From the NCBI RefSeq assembly GCF_000002995.4, contig NW_025062478.1, positions 9,435,001 through 9,499,000 on the forward strand: DNA of 64,000 bases, written 5' to 3'. The translations under genes were made by a program, and so were the position numbers. Shown piece after piece: positions 13,274 to 27,200 of the stretch (positions are counted from its first letter, which is position 1; every line of letters starts with the position of its first letter). The stretch is from Brugia malayi (lineage: Eukaryota > Nematoda > Chromadorea > Rhabditida > Onchocercidae). Under the pieces are notes generated by a model, which worked only from the letters and a program-made list of their open reading frames with translations, made no database searches and was not told where the DNA came from.

Positions 13274-16200
13274 TTAAAATTTACTTTTTGGATCATTTTC
13301 ATTTGGAAATGACATTGGAAATGGTATAATACTAGGATGATTTAATTGCAATTGCACTTTTCGTGAATGAATGGTATCCTCGTTTTCTTCTGTTAAATCT
13401 TCCAAATGATGTGGCTCAGTGATAAAATTAATTGAATCATGTGAAGTACGTGCTGATAATGTTGAACGAAATGGTAAATGAAAATAATCACCTGTAAGAA
13501 AACAAAACAAAAATTAAATTTAAAATGAAAAAAAAAAGGAAAAGTACTTATTTTATTTATAATATCCAAAAAATTGATTAAAAATTTACTTTATAATTTG
13601 CAAGAAAAAAAATGAGTAAAATTGATAAACAAATAACAAATTAATAGCTTTTGCTAAGCAATAGCTGATAATTATTTAATTTTTATAAATTATAAATATT
13701 TATCACTACATATTTTGATATAACTTTTATTAAGTAATACTTGATAATTATTTAATTATTATAAATTGTAAATATTTACCAGTACAAGTTTTGGTATTAA
13801 TTTTATTAAGTAATACTTGCTAATTACTTAATTGTTATAAATTATAAATATTTAATCATAAATATTCATTTTTTAATCATAAATATTCACTTTACCTAAA
13901 CTAAATCGTCGCCGTGTATGATTGGCAGTATCAACAATTTGTAAATCGTTTCCACATTGATCATTTTTTAATAATTCTTTATCATTAACATCTTCAACTT
14001 CACTTACTGATCTAAAAATTTGCATAAGAAAAAAAAAGTAAAACAAAAATTAAAAAAAAATTGTGAAATTATTTTTCTGTCTTTTTTTTTCATTTTTCAT
14101 TCTATTTTCTTATTCTTAACTATTTCAATAATTTAAGTAATACTATTGAAATGTAACGAAATGTCATTTTTAATTTCACTTATTTTTTATTTTTTAAATT
14201 CTTGACTATTCCAATAATTATTGAAATGAAAATTACTTACTTATTACGCTTATTAAAAGAGTAATTTTGTTGAAAGTAATGAAATAATAAATTAAAATGT
14301 AAGATTTACCTAGTCCATGAAGTTGCTTTTAACAAATAATCTAATGGATTTCGCATAGAATCTGTGCTATGCGGTAATGGCATCATTTGAATTTTTTTAT
14401 CACCTGATAATCTGAAATTAATTAAATTAATTAGTGAAATGATAATAAGAATTCAATGAAATAATTTTAACTCATTGTAAAATTTCATTTAGCGTAAATG
14501 CATTTTATCGTTATTAAAAATAATGCATATATTTGTAAATTTCAAAAAATTAAAACTTTAAATTTTTTTTTAGAAAGATCAAATTATAGCAAATTTAGAG
14601 CAATTTTATAATTTATTAGTTTTTTTTTTTTTTTATGACTGTAATATTATTAGCACTAATGAAGCATACGATTAATTTTATATATGATATATTCATTGCT
14701 ATTTTTAATTAAGCAATACTCGTAGGATTGAAATAGTTATTAATCGTAGACTAATAATTGTTCATAATAAAATAAGTATTATTAATTTCTCAATTTATTT
14801 TTTCAACGCAAACAGTTGAAATTTTAAAGTTAAAAATTTATTCATTCGAAATTATAAATCCATTTGATATTTTAAAACTCAAAAAATCCTTTTTCTTGTT
14901 TTTTTTGGATAAAAATTTATAACACATTTTTTTTAAGCATATAAAAAATATTATGTATAAAAATAAAAAAAATCTAATTAAGATTTTTTTTTTGAATAAA
15001 AAGTTAATAATGCAACCTAATATGGGCAAGTGAACCGGTAATACTACTCATTCGTCGTTCAAGTACCATCGATTGTTGTGTATAAAGTGGTTCAATAGGT
15101 CCATTCCAAAATGCATCTTTCTCAATTGCTGGCGGTTGATTGTAACCCAAATCAACGATCATTAAGCCTACCTGAAATGATTGGTTGCCCAAATCAACAA
15201 TCATTAAGTCTACCCGAAGGGATCGTATCCCAAATCAACGATCATTAAGCCTACCTGAAATGATTGGTTGCCCAAATCAACAATCATTAAGTCTACCCGA
15301 AGGGATCGTATCCCAAATCAACGATCATTAAGCCTACCTGAAAGGATTGTTGCCAAAATTAACAATTATTAAGCCTACCCGAAGGGATCGTATCCCAAAT
15401 CAACAATCATTAAGCCTACCTGAAAGGATTGTTGCCAAAATTAACAATTATTAAGCCTACCCGGAGGGATCGTAGCCCAAATTAACAATCATTAAGCCCC
15501 TGAAAGGATTGTTGCCAAAATTAACAATTATTAAGCCTACCCGGAGGGATCGTAGCCCAAATTAACAATCATTAAGCCCCTGAAAGGATTGTTGCCAAAA
15601 TTAACAATTATTAAGCCTACCCGAAGGGGTCGAAGCCCAAATCAACAATCATTAGATGTCGTGAAAGACGAAATATTTAATTATATCCAAAACTAACAAA
15701 TTCCTCTTATCTGATTCCTTTTCCTCACACAACAAAAACCCTTTGTTAGCAAACCCTTTGTTAGCAAAACCCTTTATTAGCAGTCTTTGTTTCACATCAG
15801 TTAAATATCCTCTGCCGGATATCTGGTCAGCTCAGTTATGCATATAAACCATCGTCCTCCATACGGTGGTTCATTCTGCATTTTGGGGTGGTTTTGATAT
15901 CATTTTAATGTTTTATAATTATATCTTTCGTTACGCGTTTGTTAATCGGTGTAGCATCCGTATGATATGTATAAAGCGCTATTATTTGCTTCATGTTAAA
16001 TAAAGGTTTAATTACCCAAGTTTGAGGTTTCACGACATTAGACCTAACCTAAAAATTACCTTTTTTCTGCGGTGATTTTATTTTTTAGCTTAAAAGATTT
16101 GATTAAAAATAATTTGGAATATAATTAAATATTTGGCATTTTCTTTTTTCTATTTTTTTTAGTCACAATTTATGGTACACTTATTATATTTATATAAGAA

Positions 16201-19200
16201 ATTTAGTTAATTATAATATGCTACTAAAAAATTAAGAAAAAAAAAGAAACAAACAAAAAGAAAAATTTTTTTCTTTCTCTCTGTCTCTTCCGCCTTTTTA
16301 TATGTTTTTCGAATTTTTATAGTTTTAAAAAAATTAAAAATTGTTGAAATTCATTTTTCATGACATTTACAGTAATTGTATGATAACAGAATGACTAAAA
16401 AATTATTTTGCCTATATTTTTATTTCATTTAAAAAAATGATAAAATTTTTTTATTTTTAAACTTCATGGTTGTTGAAGTAATCAAATTAAAACACAAATT
16501 TTTATATGCCAAAATTTTTAATAAAAAGAAAAAAAAATTTTTTAATTTATTTTTTAATTCAAATAATTTACTTTAATAATTTTTTTTAAATTAATATTTT
16601 TGATGATAAAAAATTAATTAAAACGTTCGATAAATTATTAAGAAATTAAAATTTTTTTTCAACAAAAATTTAATTTTCAAAAAACATACAGCAAGATTTT
16701 TATCGAGTAGAAAATTACATTCAAAATCATCGTCATCTTCACCAAATGGATTCAGTAGTACTTCGGCTACTTTTAACCAACCCATATAAAAAATAAATTG
16801 TAAAACGGACATAAATGGAAAAAACGCATCGACCTGAAAATAAAATTGAAAATAAGAAGTGAAAAAGAATTTTTTTTCTTTTTTTTTTGATTGAATAAAG
16901 TAATATAAAATGTGGAAAATTTCAAATATTTGCTAAATTTTTAGCAAATTATTTTTAAAAATTTCCTTAAGGACTTTGTTAAATTTAGCTTTATAATTTA
17001 TAGCTTTCAGTTTTTCATTTATTTGTTTTTTTCCTTTTTTCCTTTTTTTTTTTTTTGATTTGTGACTAAGGGATTCAATAATGAAAGAGATTTAATAATT
17101 TCTTTCTAATCCAATTAAAAAAATAAAAACAATTTTTTAAAACAGAACTGAAAGCATTAAATTTATTCAAATTTTAAATTATTGATTATTAAAATTTGAA
17201 TTTTAATAATCAATAATTAAGAAATTAAGTAAGCTATTGCATGTTATAACTTTTACTTAAAATGAGCGATATAATGCTAAAATTAAGTAAATAAAACTAA
17301 ATCAATAGTTTCATTTATTTTAATTTTTTCAAGAAAAACAAAATATTACTTAATTTTTTGCAATATCAAAAAAAAAAAAAAAAAAAAAACAGAAATAAAA
17401 ATTTGTAAGCGTCGAGTTTCTTTTTTCTTTTTTGACTAAAAATAAAATTTATAATTAATTATTTACTTTAGACTTATTTGGTGCTTCATCTGAAAGAATA
17501 TGTTGTCGTGATATGGCGCACACAAAAAAATACAAATGAACGCCAAGGACAACAATTTGAGCATACATAATTGGTAATGGTACCCAATCGAAATTGTATA
17601 AATTTGCCATATTTGTACGAAATCGTTTAATTTCCTGCAAAAAAGAAAATAATATATTTTTTTATTTTATTATTAATTATTGATTTAATTATTGTTTTAA
17701 ATGATTAATAATTCTATTCCTTCAGCAATTAGTTAAAGAAACTCGTTTTTTTGTTATTATTATTTTAATTCAGTCTCAGTTTACATATGTATTTTTTTTC
17801 TCCCTTAATTATATTCGTATTTATTATTAATTAATTAATTAGTCGATTTATAATTTGATAAAGTAATTCCATTCATTCCATTCATTCGATATTCATGTAT
17901 TATAGTCATGTTTTTTTTTCCTTTTTCCAAATTATTATAAATTTTTTAAAATTAAAACTTTTGTATTTTTCACCCTAAAATTTTCCTCATAAATGCATTT
18001 ATTTGTTTATGCTTACTTATTTATTTGTTTATATCGTCTCGAAATTAAATTTAATATAAAATAAAGTGTAAAAGTTAAAGTTTCATTCTAATTTTTCTAA
18101 TTTTTCTTCTCTTCTTTAAAAAAAAAAAATACAAGAAATAATTAATTTATAATAGTAATTAACTTACTTCACAAACTTTCTGCTGTAACCAATCGCTTGC
18201 AATTTTTTGTTGTTGTCGCGCATCGTCACAAATTGCCAAAGCCCATTGAAATGGTATCCAATGCTTATCATAACGATAATGAATTTCATCTAATTTAGCT
18301 TTTTCATGTGACATCATAAATCCTTAATAATATTTGTTTACAATTTTGCAAATGAAATTTTGATAATTCCTTTTAGCATAAAATAGTAAATAATATAATA
18401 ATTAAAATTGGCCACTTTGTTTTGTCTAAATTTAATTGCATTAAGTTATTATTATTACTAATGCTATTTAAATAATATTTCCATAGTGATATGGAAATAT
18501 TATTTAAATTCTTAATGAAAAATCATTTAAATTATATTAAATTATCGTTGTTTAGCCTATATTAAATTTATCATTACTATTAGATCAAATTATATTAAAT
18601 TATCATTATCAGACTAAATTTATATTAAACTATCATTATTACTTAGTTAATATGAAATTGTCAGATAAGATTATCATAATTAATTGAGTATTTTAAGTGA
18701 TGAAGCATATGATTGAAATATAGAATAAATAAGTCGAATTATATGCAATTATTAGTGACTTTTATTAGTGCTGTTTTTAATAAACAATAATTTTCACTTT
18801 AATAATACTTTAAACAGCTGTTTTAATAAAGTTACTTTAATAATTGATACCCTCATTTACTGTTACCCATAGTTATGGGTAGAATATTGAGTAGAGAAGT
18901 TTATTAAGACAAAGAAAGCAGTTTACATGAATGATAATTCTCAAACACCTCAAAATATTTAATTATACAAATAAAAATTTGATTATACGAATGAATAAAA
19001 ATCATTAAAAATTGTCATTTAAAAAAATCGTTTAATTATTAACTTTTTTCTATTTTTGATAGAAGAAATGAATAAATATTTGTTAATTTATTAATAATAA
19101 TATAATTTATGAAAAAAAAAAAAAAAATTTTTTTAACTTTTCTAAACAAACCTGATGCAACAACAGAATCTAATGTTGGAAATCGTTTTCTTACTTTCAT

Positions 19201-20264
19201 GCTAATGTCACGGAAAACAAGTGCTTGCGATAAGACGCAATAACGAACAATGTTACGACGCATTTTACGTGATCTTTCATCATCGCCACGTACATACGCT
19301 GCTGTCATTAATGCAATACTACAATTAATAAACAAATAAACAATGCTAGTAATTTTATAAAAATATTTATAATAAACTTATAATAAAAATTAAACTTTTT
19401 ATGATTCACTGGATAATTTTATCGTTTTTTGTTTTATTTTTTTGACAAATAAATAAATTTAATATGTCAAAATAGTAATCAAAAAAAAAAAATTAGAAAC
19501 TAATAAAGAAGGAAGAAATAGCACAAACTTGTCAATGTAACCAATATTATTAAAGAATTTAAGCCATCGATTGATGACAGATGTGACAAAAAAGCCAAGC
19601 ATGAAATCAAGTGGTATTAGATTCAATTTTTCATCCAATATATGAGCAATCCGTTCGAAATCTCTATAAAAATATTATTAAGATTAGAAAAAAAAAAACA
19701 AGTAAATAAATTATACCTCTCAAAATTTATTAAAATTAACAAAATAATTAGAAAATTTTTGATAAATAATAGTATTTAGTAAAGTCAAAAATATTTCTGT
19801 GTCTTAATTTATTACCAATCAACAAAATGTTAATTATTCTTTCAATTTTTCCAATATTTATGCAAATTTCGTTCAAATTTGATACAATCAAATTCAGTAT
19901 TAATTGCAATAAAATTTGTTGTTTGAAATAAACAAGAAAGCAAAATTGAATTGTGTAAAGATTTAAATAGAATTTGGTTTTATTAGTTTATTGTACCAAT
20001 TGAATTTCAATAAAAGAATTTTTATTTTTTTATTTTCAGAATACAAATTTTTTCTCAAAAAAGAAATAGTATAATTGAATCATACCTAATTTGTTGAGGT
20101 GACAACATTTTACGATAAATAATACCGATAGTAAAATAAAGCAATAACCAAATGACAAGTTCAAAGGTCACCGACTTCCAAACACTTCCACGCCATCGAA
20201 ATAATAATTTGAACAGGGTCCATGGTCGTGATGTTGATACAGCCAAGTTATATTTTACGGTCAT
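13274..20264 (-). CDS. Bestrophin-family chloride channel, copy 1 (10 exons)
   Basis: Predicted Ca2+-activated anion channel subunit in the plasma or endomembrane. Exons on the minus strand: 20086-20264, 19529-19663, 19152-19318, 18168-18322, 17467-17634, 16690-16833, 15017-15171, 14310-14411, 13896-14011 and 13274-13491. They total 1539 nt, 512 residues, all in phase with GT/AG introns. The N-terminus [15 protein letters not shown] and [11 protein letters not shown] are typical. The neck [11 protein letters not shown] keeps the three hydrophobic gate positions (I, F, F). [11 protein letters not shown] is the acidic Ca2+ clasp. The C-terminal 145 residues are hydrophilic and unconserved, with a basic RRRFSL site that could be a kinase target. 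An in-frame Met 16 codons upstream exists, but the family start is MTV. Exon 7 abuts a minisatellite that copies its own 3' splice site. Tandem paralogue of the gene at 21690-26883. Confidence 0.92.
15148..15651. repeat. Minisatellite copying the exon 7 3' splice site of bestrophin copy 1
   Basis: Tandem units of about 82 bp, each made of two related half-units of about 41 bp, fill the intron directly upstream of exon 7. Each full unit repeats the exon start (minus strand GTAGGCTTAATGATCGTTGA) preceded by TTTCAG. Acceptor-like CAG ends fall at exon-start positions 15171 (real), 15254, 15337, 15419, 15499 and 15579. Later units are more diverged (GGGCTTAATG). The last half-unit is split by the solo LTR beginning at 15657. 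Confidence 0.9.
15657..16037 (+). mobile_element. Solo LTR, 381 bp, with 5-bp target duplication
   Basis: Begins TGTCGTGAAA and ends TTTCACGACA, a perfect 10-bp terminal inverted repeat of the TG...CA type. It is flanked by the 5-bp duplication ttaga at 15652-15656 and 16038-16042. A TATA-like ATATAAAC near 15840 and an AATAAA near 16000 give a plus-strand promoter and poly(A) order. No internal retroelement sequence adjoins it, so it is the product of LTR-LTR recombination. It does not match the LTRs of the element at 44846-52909. Confidence 0.9.
17177..17218. repeat. Perfect 20-bp inverted repeat, 2-nt spacer
   Basis: AATTATTGATTATTAAAATT at 17177-17196 is followed, after TG, by its exact reverse complement at 17199-17218. 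It lies in a bestrophin copy 1 intron. It is AT-only apart from one G/C pair per arm, so it may be a chance palindrome or a cruciform-prone site. Confidence 0.6.
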
Positions 20265-21689
20265 CTTTGAAATAAAATTAAATAATCTGGAAAATAAATT
20301 TCGAACATTCAAATTTCACATATTAGAGATTTTCGGAATGAAATGATCTAAACAATGTAATTTAATTGGAATAATTTCAAATAATTCTAATTTGAAATAA
20401 CAAAAAAAAAATGTTATTTGTAAAATGTAATAATAATAATAGTAATACTAATAATATGGATGAAATTTTTGATCTTTGGAATTAATCGTTGAATTAAACG
20501 AACAAAGGAAAAATGAATTCTTTGAAAATAATATTTGTTATTGAGCAGAAGAAAAAAAAAAACTTTTTTTTGTTAACTACAATAAAGAAAAGAATTATAA
20601 ATGTCAATAATACTTTAACATTCATAAACAAATATATAATTGTAAATACAAATGTAAATAAACAAATATACATATATTTGTAAATACACAGACACAGACA
20701 AAAACATATACACAAATACAAATATATGTAAAAAGAGTTAAAAGGTTAAATTAAGCAAGTGCAGTCGAAAAACTGGTGATTTAAGAGTGGCGTTGACATG
20801 ACAATTGGTGACAATGACAAGGTAAACATTTTAATTACACAGGAAGGTGACAGTAACAAAACGAATGTGAGAATAATATTTACTAGAATGAGTGAATTCA
20901 ATTGGTGTAATAGTATAGGATGGAAAAGAACTTGCAAAAGGTTAAAGGTTGAAAATTAGAAATTAAAAAACCTAAGCAAATGAAATGAACCATTTATTGT
21001 TTTTATTCAAAATAAGAAAAAATAAACCAAAAAACCAGCAGTTTTTAAATTATTGTTTATCGTAATTAAAGTGTTTATAACAATTTTTAAATGTCAAATT
21101 TTCTATTAAAAAAATTCATTTTTCTTTTTAAAGTAATTTACTTTAAAACAATTTTAACAATGAAATTTCAAGTTTCTTTGTAAGAAAAAAAAATTAGTAA
21201 ATGAAATTAATAAATCCATTACTACTGATCCAAATTTTCATTTTTTTTGATCTTTTACAACTAAATGCATTTTTTACCAATCAGTAATTGTTGTTTTATC
21301 AAGTAATTAGAGAATAAAAAAACTTTTCTTTAAAGAAACTTGAAATCATAAACAGTAAAACTAATCTTTGATCTTTTCATGTAATCATTATTTCATTTTT
21401 CTGTTTATGTAATAATTATTCGTAAGATTCTACAAAAATTCGATTTATTGTAATTCAGTAATGTAATAATAAATAATGCAACAATTGACAAAACAACAAT
21501 ACACAATTTGCAATGTAATAATAAGTCATTTGGCTGAGTTTTCATAAAAATTTGTCAAATTCAATAAATTAATTACTTGAAGTTATGCCTAAAAATAAAA
21601 TATTTACTTTGCATATAGAATTTGCAATTACATTTCAAAAAAAAAAAAAATCAAACTTCAAATTTTATATTAAATGATTTGTTGAAATG
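20265..21689. other. Intergenic between tandem bestrophins
   Basis: About 1.4 kb between the copy 1 start and the copy 2 stop. It is AT-rich with poly-A runs and a run of TATATTTGTAAATAC-type microsatellite near 20640-20730. I see no coding exon. Confidence 0.6.
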
Positions 21690-24600
21690 TCATATCCAAG
21701 ATTTATTCTCTAAATTAACTTCTGGACATGAATTCTGCCTACGAATTGCTGTTTGAACAAAAGCGCAATTTGCATCATTCGATGGAACACTTCGTTGTCG
21801 AGTTACAATCAGTGATGATCCATCGACAGCACTAATCCGTACGTCACTATTCGGTGACCTTACGTAATTCACGTAAGTGTAGCCAGTGACAGGAGCAGTA
21901 TTATCTGCTTTGGTATTTTTCCTACTTATAGCATCTTCTGTTTCCTCTTCCAAATCTTCCAGTCTGTACAGCGTTGACGTTTGTGACAGTGCAGCATGGC
22001 CAGTATGTCGTCCATCACTCATCGATGTTTGCTTTAATGTAAGGGGCAAATCTTCATCTATAAATTTAAAATTATAAATTTAGAAGGTCGAAATTTGATT
22101 AAAATATGAAAATTTTCCATTTAGAAATAATTTTCACACACTTTTTGCTGATATTAATGATGATATTAAAATTTAAAAGTTAATACTGAATATTTAAATA
22201 ACCTTTGCAATAACCTTCCTCATCTTGCTTTGCTTACCTGATAAGTTAACATTTGGATTATCATATGATTCTTTGATAATAGTCTCCAGAACACGATTTA
22301 AACTGCTTCGACGGCTTTCACTGTTACTTATCCATTTTGAGTAACCTTTTTCCACGACTGACAATTCGTCCACAGTTTGATTCGTTTTGTTGCTGTTATC
22401 ATCGGCATTTTGGCTCGTATTGAAATGTGAATGACTTAATGACCTAAGAATATGACCTTTGACATAATTCTGCAATAATTGCTAATATCAGTGCAAAACA
22501 CTGATAACATTAAACTGATAACATTTCTCGTTCATTCATTGATTATTGTAAACATAGAGAAATAATTGAATGAAAGATAAAATTTTGCGTACAAAAAATA
22601 CAAAGATTGATTTAAATTAAAGAAATAAATTTCTATATGTAATAATTACCTTACCTACCAAATTTTTGACGAACAATGTTCATAATACCGCCATGATGAT
22701 CAGCTCTAAAATTTAAATATTTTGAAATTAAATCACTCTATACTTTATCATTAGAGTTACTGTGATATCACTTATTTCGCACTGATATCATTTAATGTTA
22801 CAGCTAGCACTTTCAGAAAGCTTTGAAAGTGGATTTTTTTTTTCTTTTTTTTAAGATAAAATGATTAAATTGCATTGAAACAAATTAATCAAAGAATTAA
22901 TCAATTGAACGAAATTTTTTTTCACAAAATTTAACTATTTTGCAACTTTATAATAATTACTTAACAGAAATCTCACTGTTTTATGCCGCATTTAATCAAT
23001 ACATTTATCACTTTTTATCATCATATTAATCACGTCAATTAACCACGTCACATCACTTTTCATCATAAGTAAGTATTACTTTTTACTTACCTTCCAGCAC
23101 GCAGACTATGCCGCATTGAACTTCGTAAAAGTTCCGAAATTGAATGATGATTGTCTAATTCTCGTGATAAAGGTAACATTTTAATTTTCCTATTTTGATC
23201 AGTTAACCTAGAGAGAATTGCAATGATCATAGAACAGAAGAAAGAAATCAATGAAAATGAAAACTTTTTTTACTTCTTTTGAAATTTTAAATTTGTTTAG
23301 AAGGAATCATCGTAAATAAATTCAACAAAAAACAAAATTCATACTGAACATTTGCGGTTGAACCAGTCAAACCGGAAAGTCGATATTCTCCACGAGCCGA
23401 TTCCGCTGAATACAAAGGTTCAATTTCGGTTTCGCTCCAGAAAACATCTTTAAGTAATGCCGGTATTTTGTTGCATCCGTCATCGACGATTGTTAAACCT
23501 ACCTAAAATGAAAAAGTAAAAACAAGCGTTGATGCATGTCATAGCATCGTTTTTGATTATTTAAATTCTCATTTTAATTATTTAATTTGCATATTTATTA
23601 GTTCGTTCAATTTTATACATTTCCATGTGTCCACTTTCAATCAGATTTTCATTAAGGAAATGATTGAATAAATTACGCTAAGATTTTTGTCGAGCAGAAA
23701 ATTGCATTCGAAATCGTCGTCGTCTTCACCAAACGGATTTAGCATTGCTTCTGCTACCTTTAGCCATCCCATGTAGAAGACAAACTGAATAATAGTCATA
23801 ACCGGAAGGTATATATCCAACTGCAAACGGAATATTTTAACAGTTCAGTAAAAGGTAAACAAATAAACAAAGTGCAATTTTTGATTCTTTGCCGCTAAAA
23901 TGATGTAAACTCAGAATTGGTTGCAGGATTTTGTGAAAGGATTTCATGACTGTCACTTATAGGTCTGTCTCGAAAAGTTGTTGCTTGGATTTGGCAGGCC
24001 TTTACCGGTAAATTTACTGTAATTAGACAATCAGGCAGTTATGATGCCAAAAATAAAAATAGTTATAAGAAGGCTCTGCCTTTCCTTCCTGATAAATCTC
24101 TTAAAATAAAATTATCTCTCAGAATAAAAATTTTTCAAAATTTCGATTGGTAAGATTAAAATTTAAGAAATTAACGTTTTAGAGAATCAATAAAAAAAAT
24201 CTTAAAACAAAATATAAATAAAGAATATTAACCGTTGATTTATTCTTTGCATTTTCACTAATAATATATTGCCTGGCAATAGCACCAACAAGAAAATATG
24301 TGTGAACAGCTAAGACAATTAGTTGTGGGTACATAATTGGTAAAGGTACCCAATCAAAGTTACACAAAATGGCCAAATTCGTACGAAACTTTTTAATTTC
24401 CTGAAATTCAAATTAATAAAAGTGGTTGAAGTTTTGCTAATTTATGATTGACAGAGGCGAAGAATTATTTAAGATTTGTGAATGTCTCTTCATTTTAATT
24501 TATTTAAAAAATTTTCAGGCCAAAAGAGAAGTGTTTGTATATGAGACACTGAGAGTCTCTAAATGTCCTTTGTTAAAATTCAAGTCGAAGTGATATTTCA

Positions 24601-26883
24601 TAGTACAAATGACAAAATTTATACAAATTTAATTAAAATAAAGGAAAGAAGAATGTTTCTATCATCCAAATTTAATATTTAATTCAATTTAAATGACAAT
24701 GATAATTTCAGGAAAGCTATGATTATGCATATATGCTGAGATAATTAGATAAGCAGAAATTTCTTTGAGAAAATAAAAATTTCTAACTGTGTTTGGCTTA
24801 AAAATTACATATTAATTGTATAAATTGACGTTTTGATGATTAATTCTTGAATAATTTAAAAATAAAATTGATTGATTGATTAAAAGTGATTCAGTTCAAA
24901 GGAACCACTTACTTCACCAACTTTTTCAAGCAAAATATCACTGGAAATTTTTTGTTGATTTCGTGCTTCTTGACAAAGTGACAATGCCCACTGGAATGGC
25001 ATCCAATATTTAGCATAGCGATATTGGATCGCATCGTACTTTTCCTTCTCGTGTTTCATCATGAAACCTATTATAAATACTCAATGTATTAAAATTTCGT
25101 TAAATTTAATTTTACCAATTAATTAAAGTATTTTTGCTTAATTTTAATTATACAATTGTGAACACTTAACACATATTTTATGACTGTGTTAAATTTTGAT
25201 CACTGAACTGAATTGAATTAGAAATTGTACCGGCGGCAACCAATGCTTCGATGGTCGGAAATCGTTTCCGGACTCGCATACTGATATCGCGGAAGACAAG
25301 TGCTTGTGATAAGACACAATACCGAATGATATTTCGGCGCAGCATTCGTGCCCAATCATCCGAACCTTTTACATATGCTGCTACCATTAAAGCTATACTA
25401 TAAATTAGCATACTTAATAAGTTTACTGTATTTTTCAATCTTAGAGTCACTTTTTTGCACGATGACACTTCCATTTTCCGGAATTCCGTTCAGTATAGTA
25501 TACGGAATTCATAGCGTTTTACAAGAAAAATGGCTTTTAACGAAATAAATAACTTTGTTTTTCCAAAACTTTACTAAGTGTAATGCTCGGTAAGCCCAAT
25601 GATTGGTACAAATTTCTCGAAATACTTTTAATGATTTCTATTAATTATTGCAATTTTAGTTAGTACCAATACTAATCAAAGATCCATTACAAAAAAGAAA
25701 AAAAATTCATTAATAAAATACAATATTTTACATTTTAATAATAATTTTAAATATCTTTTCACTTTATGAATTAAATTAGCGAATAATAAAGTTTTTGCAT
25801 CATTTTACAACTCAAAAACGAAATGAATAATTCAATTACTAAACTGAAACATATTTTACAAAATAAAGAAATTTCTGAATTAAAAAAAAGAAAAAAAAAA
25901 AAAAGTTAGCTAAAAGAAATAAATTCCTGAAACGAACTTGTCAATATAGCCAATATTCACGAAAAAATTAATCCATCTTGAAACAACGATTGTAACAAAA
26001 AATCCAAGCATAAAATTCAATGGAATGTAATCCAATTTCTCATCGCAGTAATGTACGAACTGCTCGAATGTACTAAAATGATAAGTTAGCATTAATATAA
26101 ACTTAAGTAATAAATGAATTTCTGAAATCAAATATACTAACTTATGCAAAATTGAGTTTTTGTTCAAATTTTCAGAATATTATTTAAAAGTTTTACATAG
26201 ACCAAATTTTCTTTCTTTTTTTTTTGATCATTGATGGCATAAATTATAATATTTAGCAGTTATTGCATCTAATTTCAGTAACATTTAAGTTATTAATAGT
26301 TTTGAAATAGTTTTCAAAATAATTTCAACCGAAAATGATTTTAATTTACAAACTTGAAATTATGCTATATATATCTTCTTTTTTTTTTTCGGCTTATGTA
26401 AGGGTCCTATAAAATACCTTTATCACTATTATCACCAATTTAACAGCTGACATTTTCTTTTTGTATTTTATTAATTTGCTTAAATTGAATTTTCTTGGAA
26501 AGATAAAATACCTTTATCATTTCATAATGTGTCAACATAACACTGTAATTTAAGTTAGTAGAAACTTATAAGTAAATATAACAGTCAAAAAGGAATTTTA
26601 GATTTTTGTGTGCATTTTCCTCAAAATACTATTTTAAATAACTGAAATTAAAATTTGAAATTCTTTTGCGATTATTTCTATTTGCAGAATTGTATGTAAT
26701 GTACCTAACTTGTTCATTGTTTAAAGCAACGCGGTATATCACTGATATTACGGCAAATAACAACAACCAAACAAATAATTCGAGAGTTACTGATTTCCAA
26801 ATACTTCCGCGCCACCGGAATAAAAGTTTGAATAAGGTCCAAGGCCGAGAAGTTGACACATCCAAGTTGTACTGAACAGTCAT
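21690..26883 (-). CDS. Bestrophin-family chloride channel, copy 2 (11 exons)
   Basis: Predicted Ca2+-activated anion channel subunit. Exons on the minus strand: 26705-26883, 25938-26072, 25231-25397, 24913-25067, 24233-24400, 23677-23820, 23345-23502, 23091-23207, 22655-22705, 22238-22443 and 21690-22057. Total 1848 nt, 615 residues, in phase. Exons 1-6 have exactly the lengths of copy 1 (179, 135, 167, 155, 168, 144), so the pair arose by duplication of an already split gene. The signature parts are present: [23 protein letters not shown], neck [11 protein letters not shown] and clasp [11 protein letters not shown]. The cytosolic C-terminal tail is about 100 residues longer than in copy 1 and shares little with it beyond an acidic [14 protein letters not shown] patch also seen in copy 1 ([10 protein letters not shown]). 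The gene looks intact. Confidence 0.92.
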
Positions 26884-27158
26884 CCCTGTAAATTACACGG
26901 TATGAGAGCTCTCACTGAGATTCCCCACAATTTTACCGCATTTCGATTTACCGATCGCTTTCAGTTCGTTGTTGAAAACTTCCATCATTAATCATAGCTT
27001 CTTTTCTCTCTCTCTCTCTCTCTTAAATGAGAAATTAAACAGTAATGGGAAGAGGGCAATCTGTGTATTTGTCCTCAATTTTCTAATTTCCCATTAATTT
27101 CTAAAGAGAGAATTTCAAATTTTCATTTTTTTTGATTTTTATTGAAGATTATTTGTTC

Positions 27159-27200
<42 letters not shown>

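Noticed and set aside
15148..15651. CRISPR-like array of repeats and spacers
   Set aside because: Units are contiguous and diverge throughout; there are no unique spacers, and they derive from the neighbouring exon.
27159..27197. T homopolymer of nearly 40 bases
   Set aside because: Striking but common in AT-rich genomes and prone to sequencing error; no flanking retroposed sequence was seen to make it a poly(A) insertion mark.
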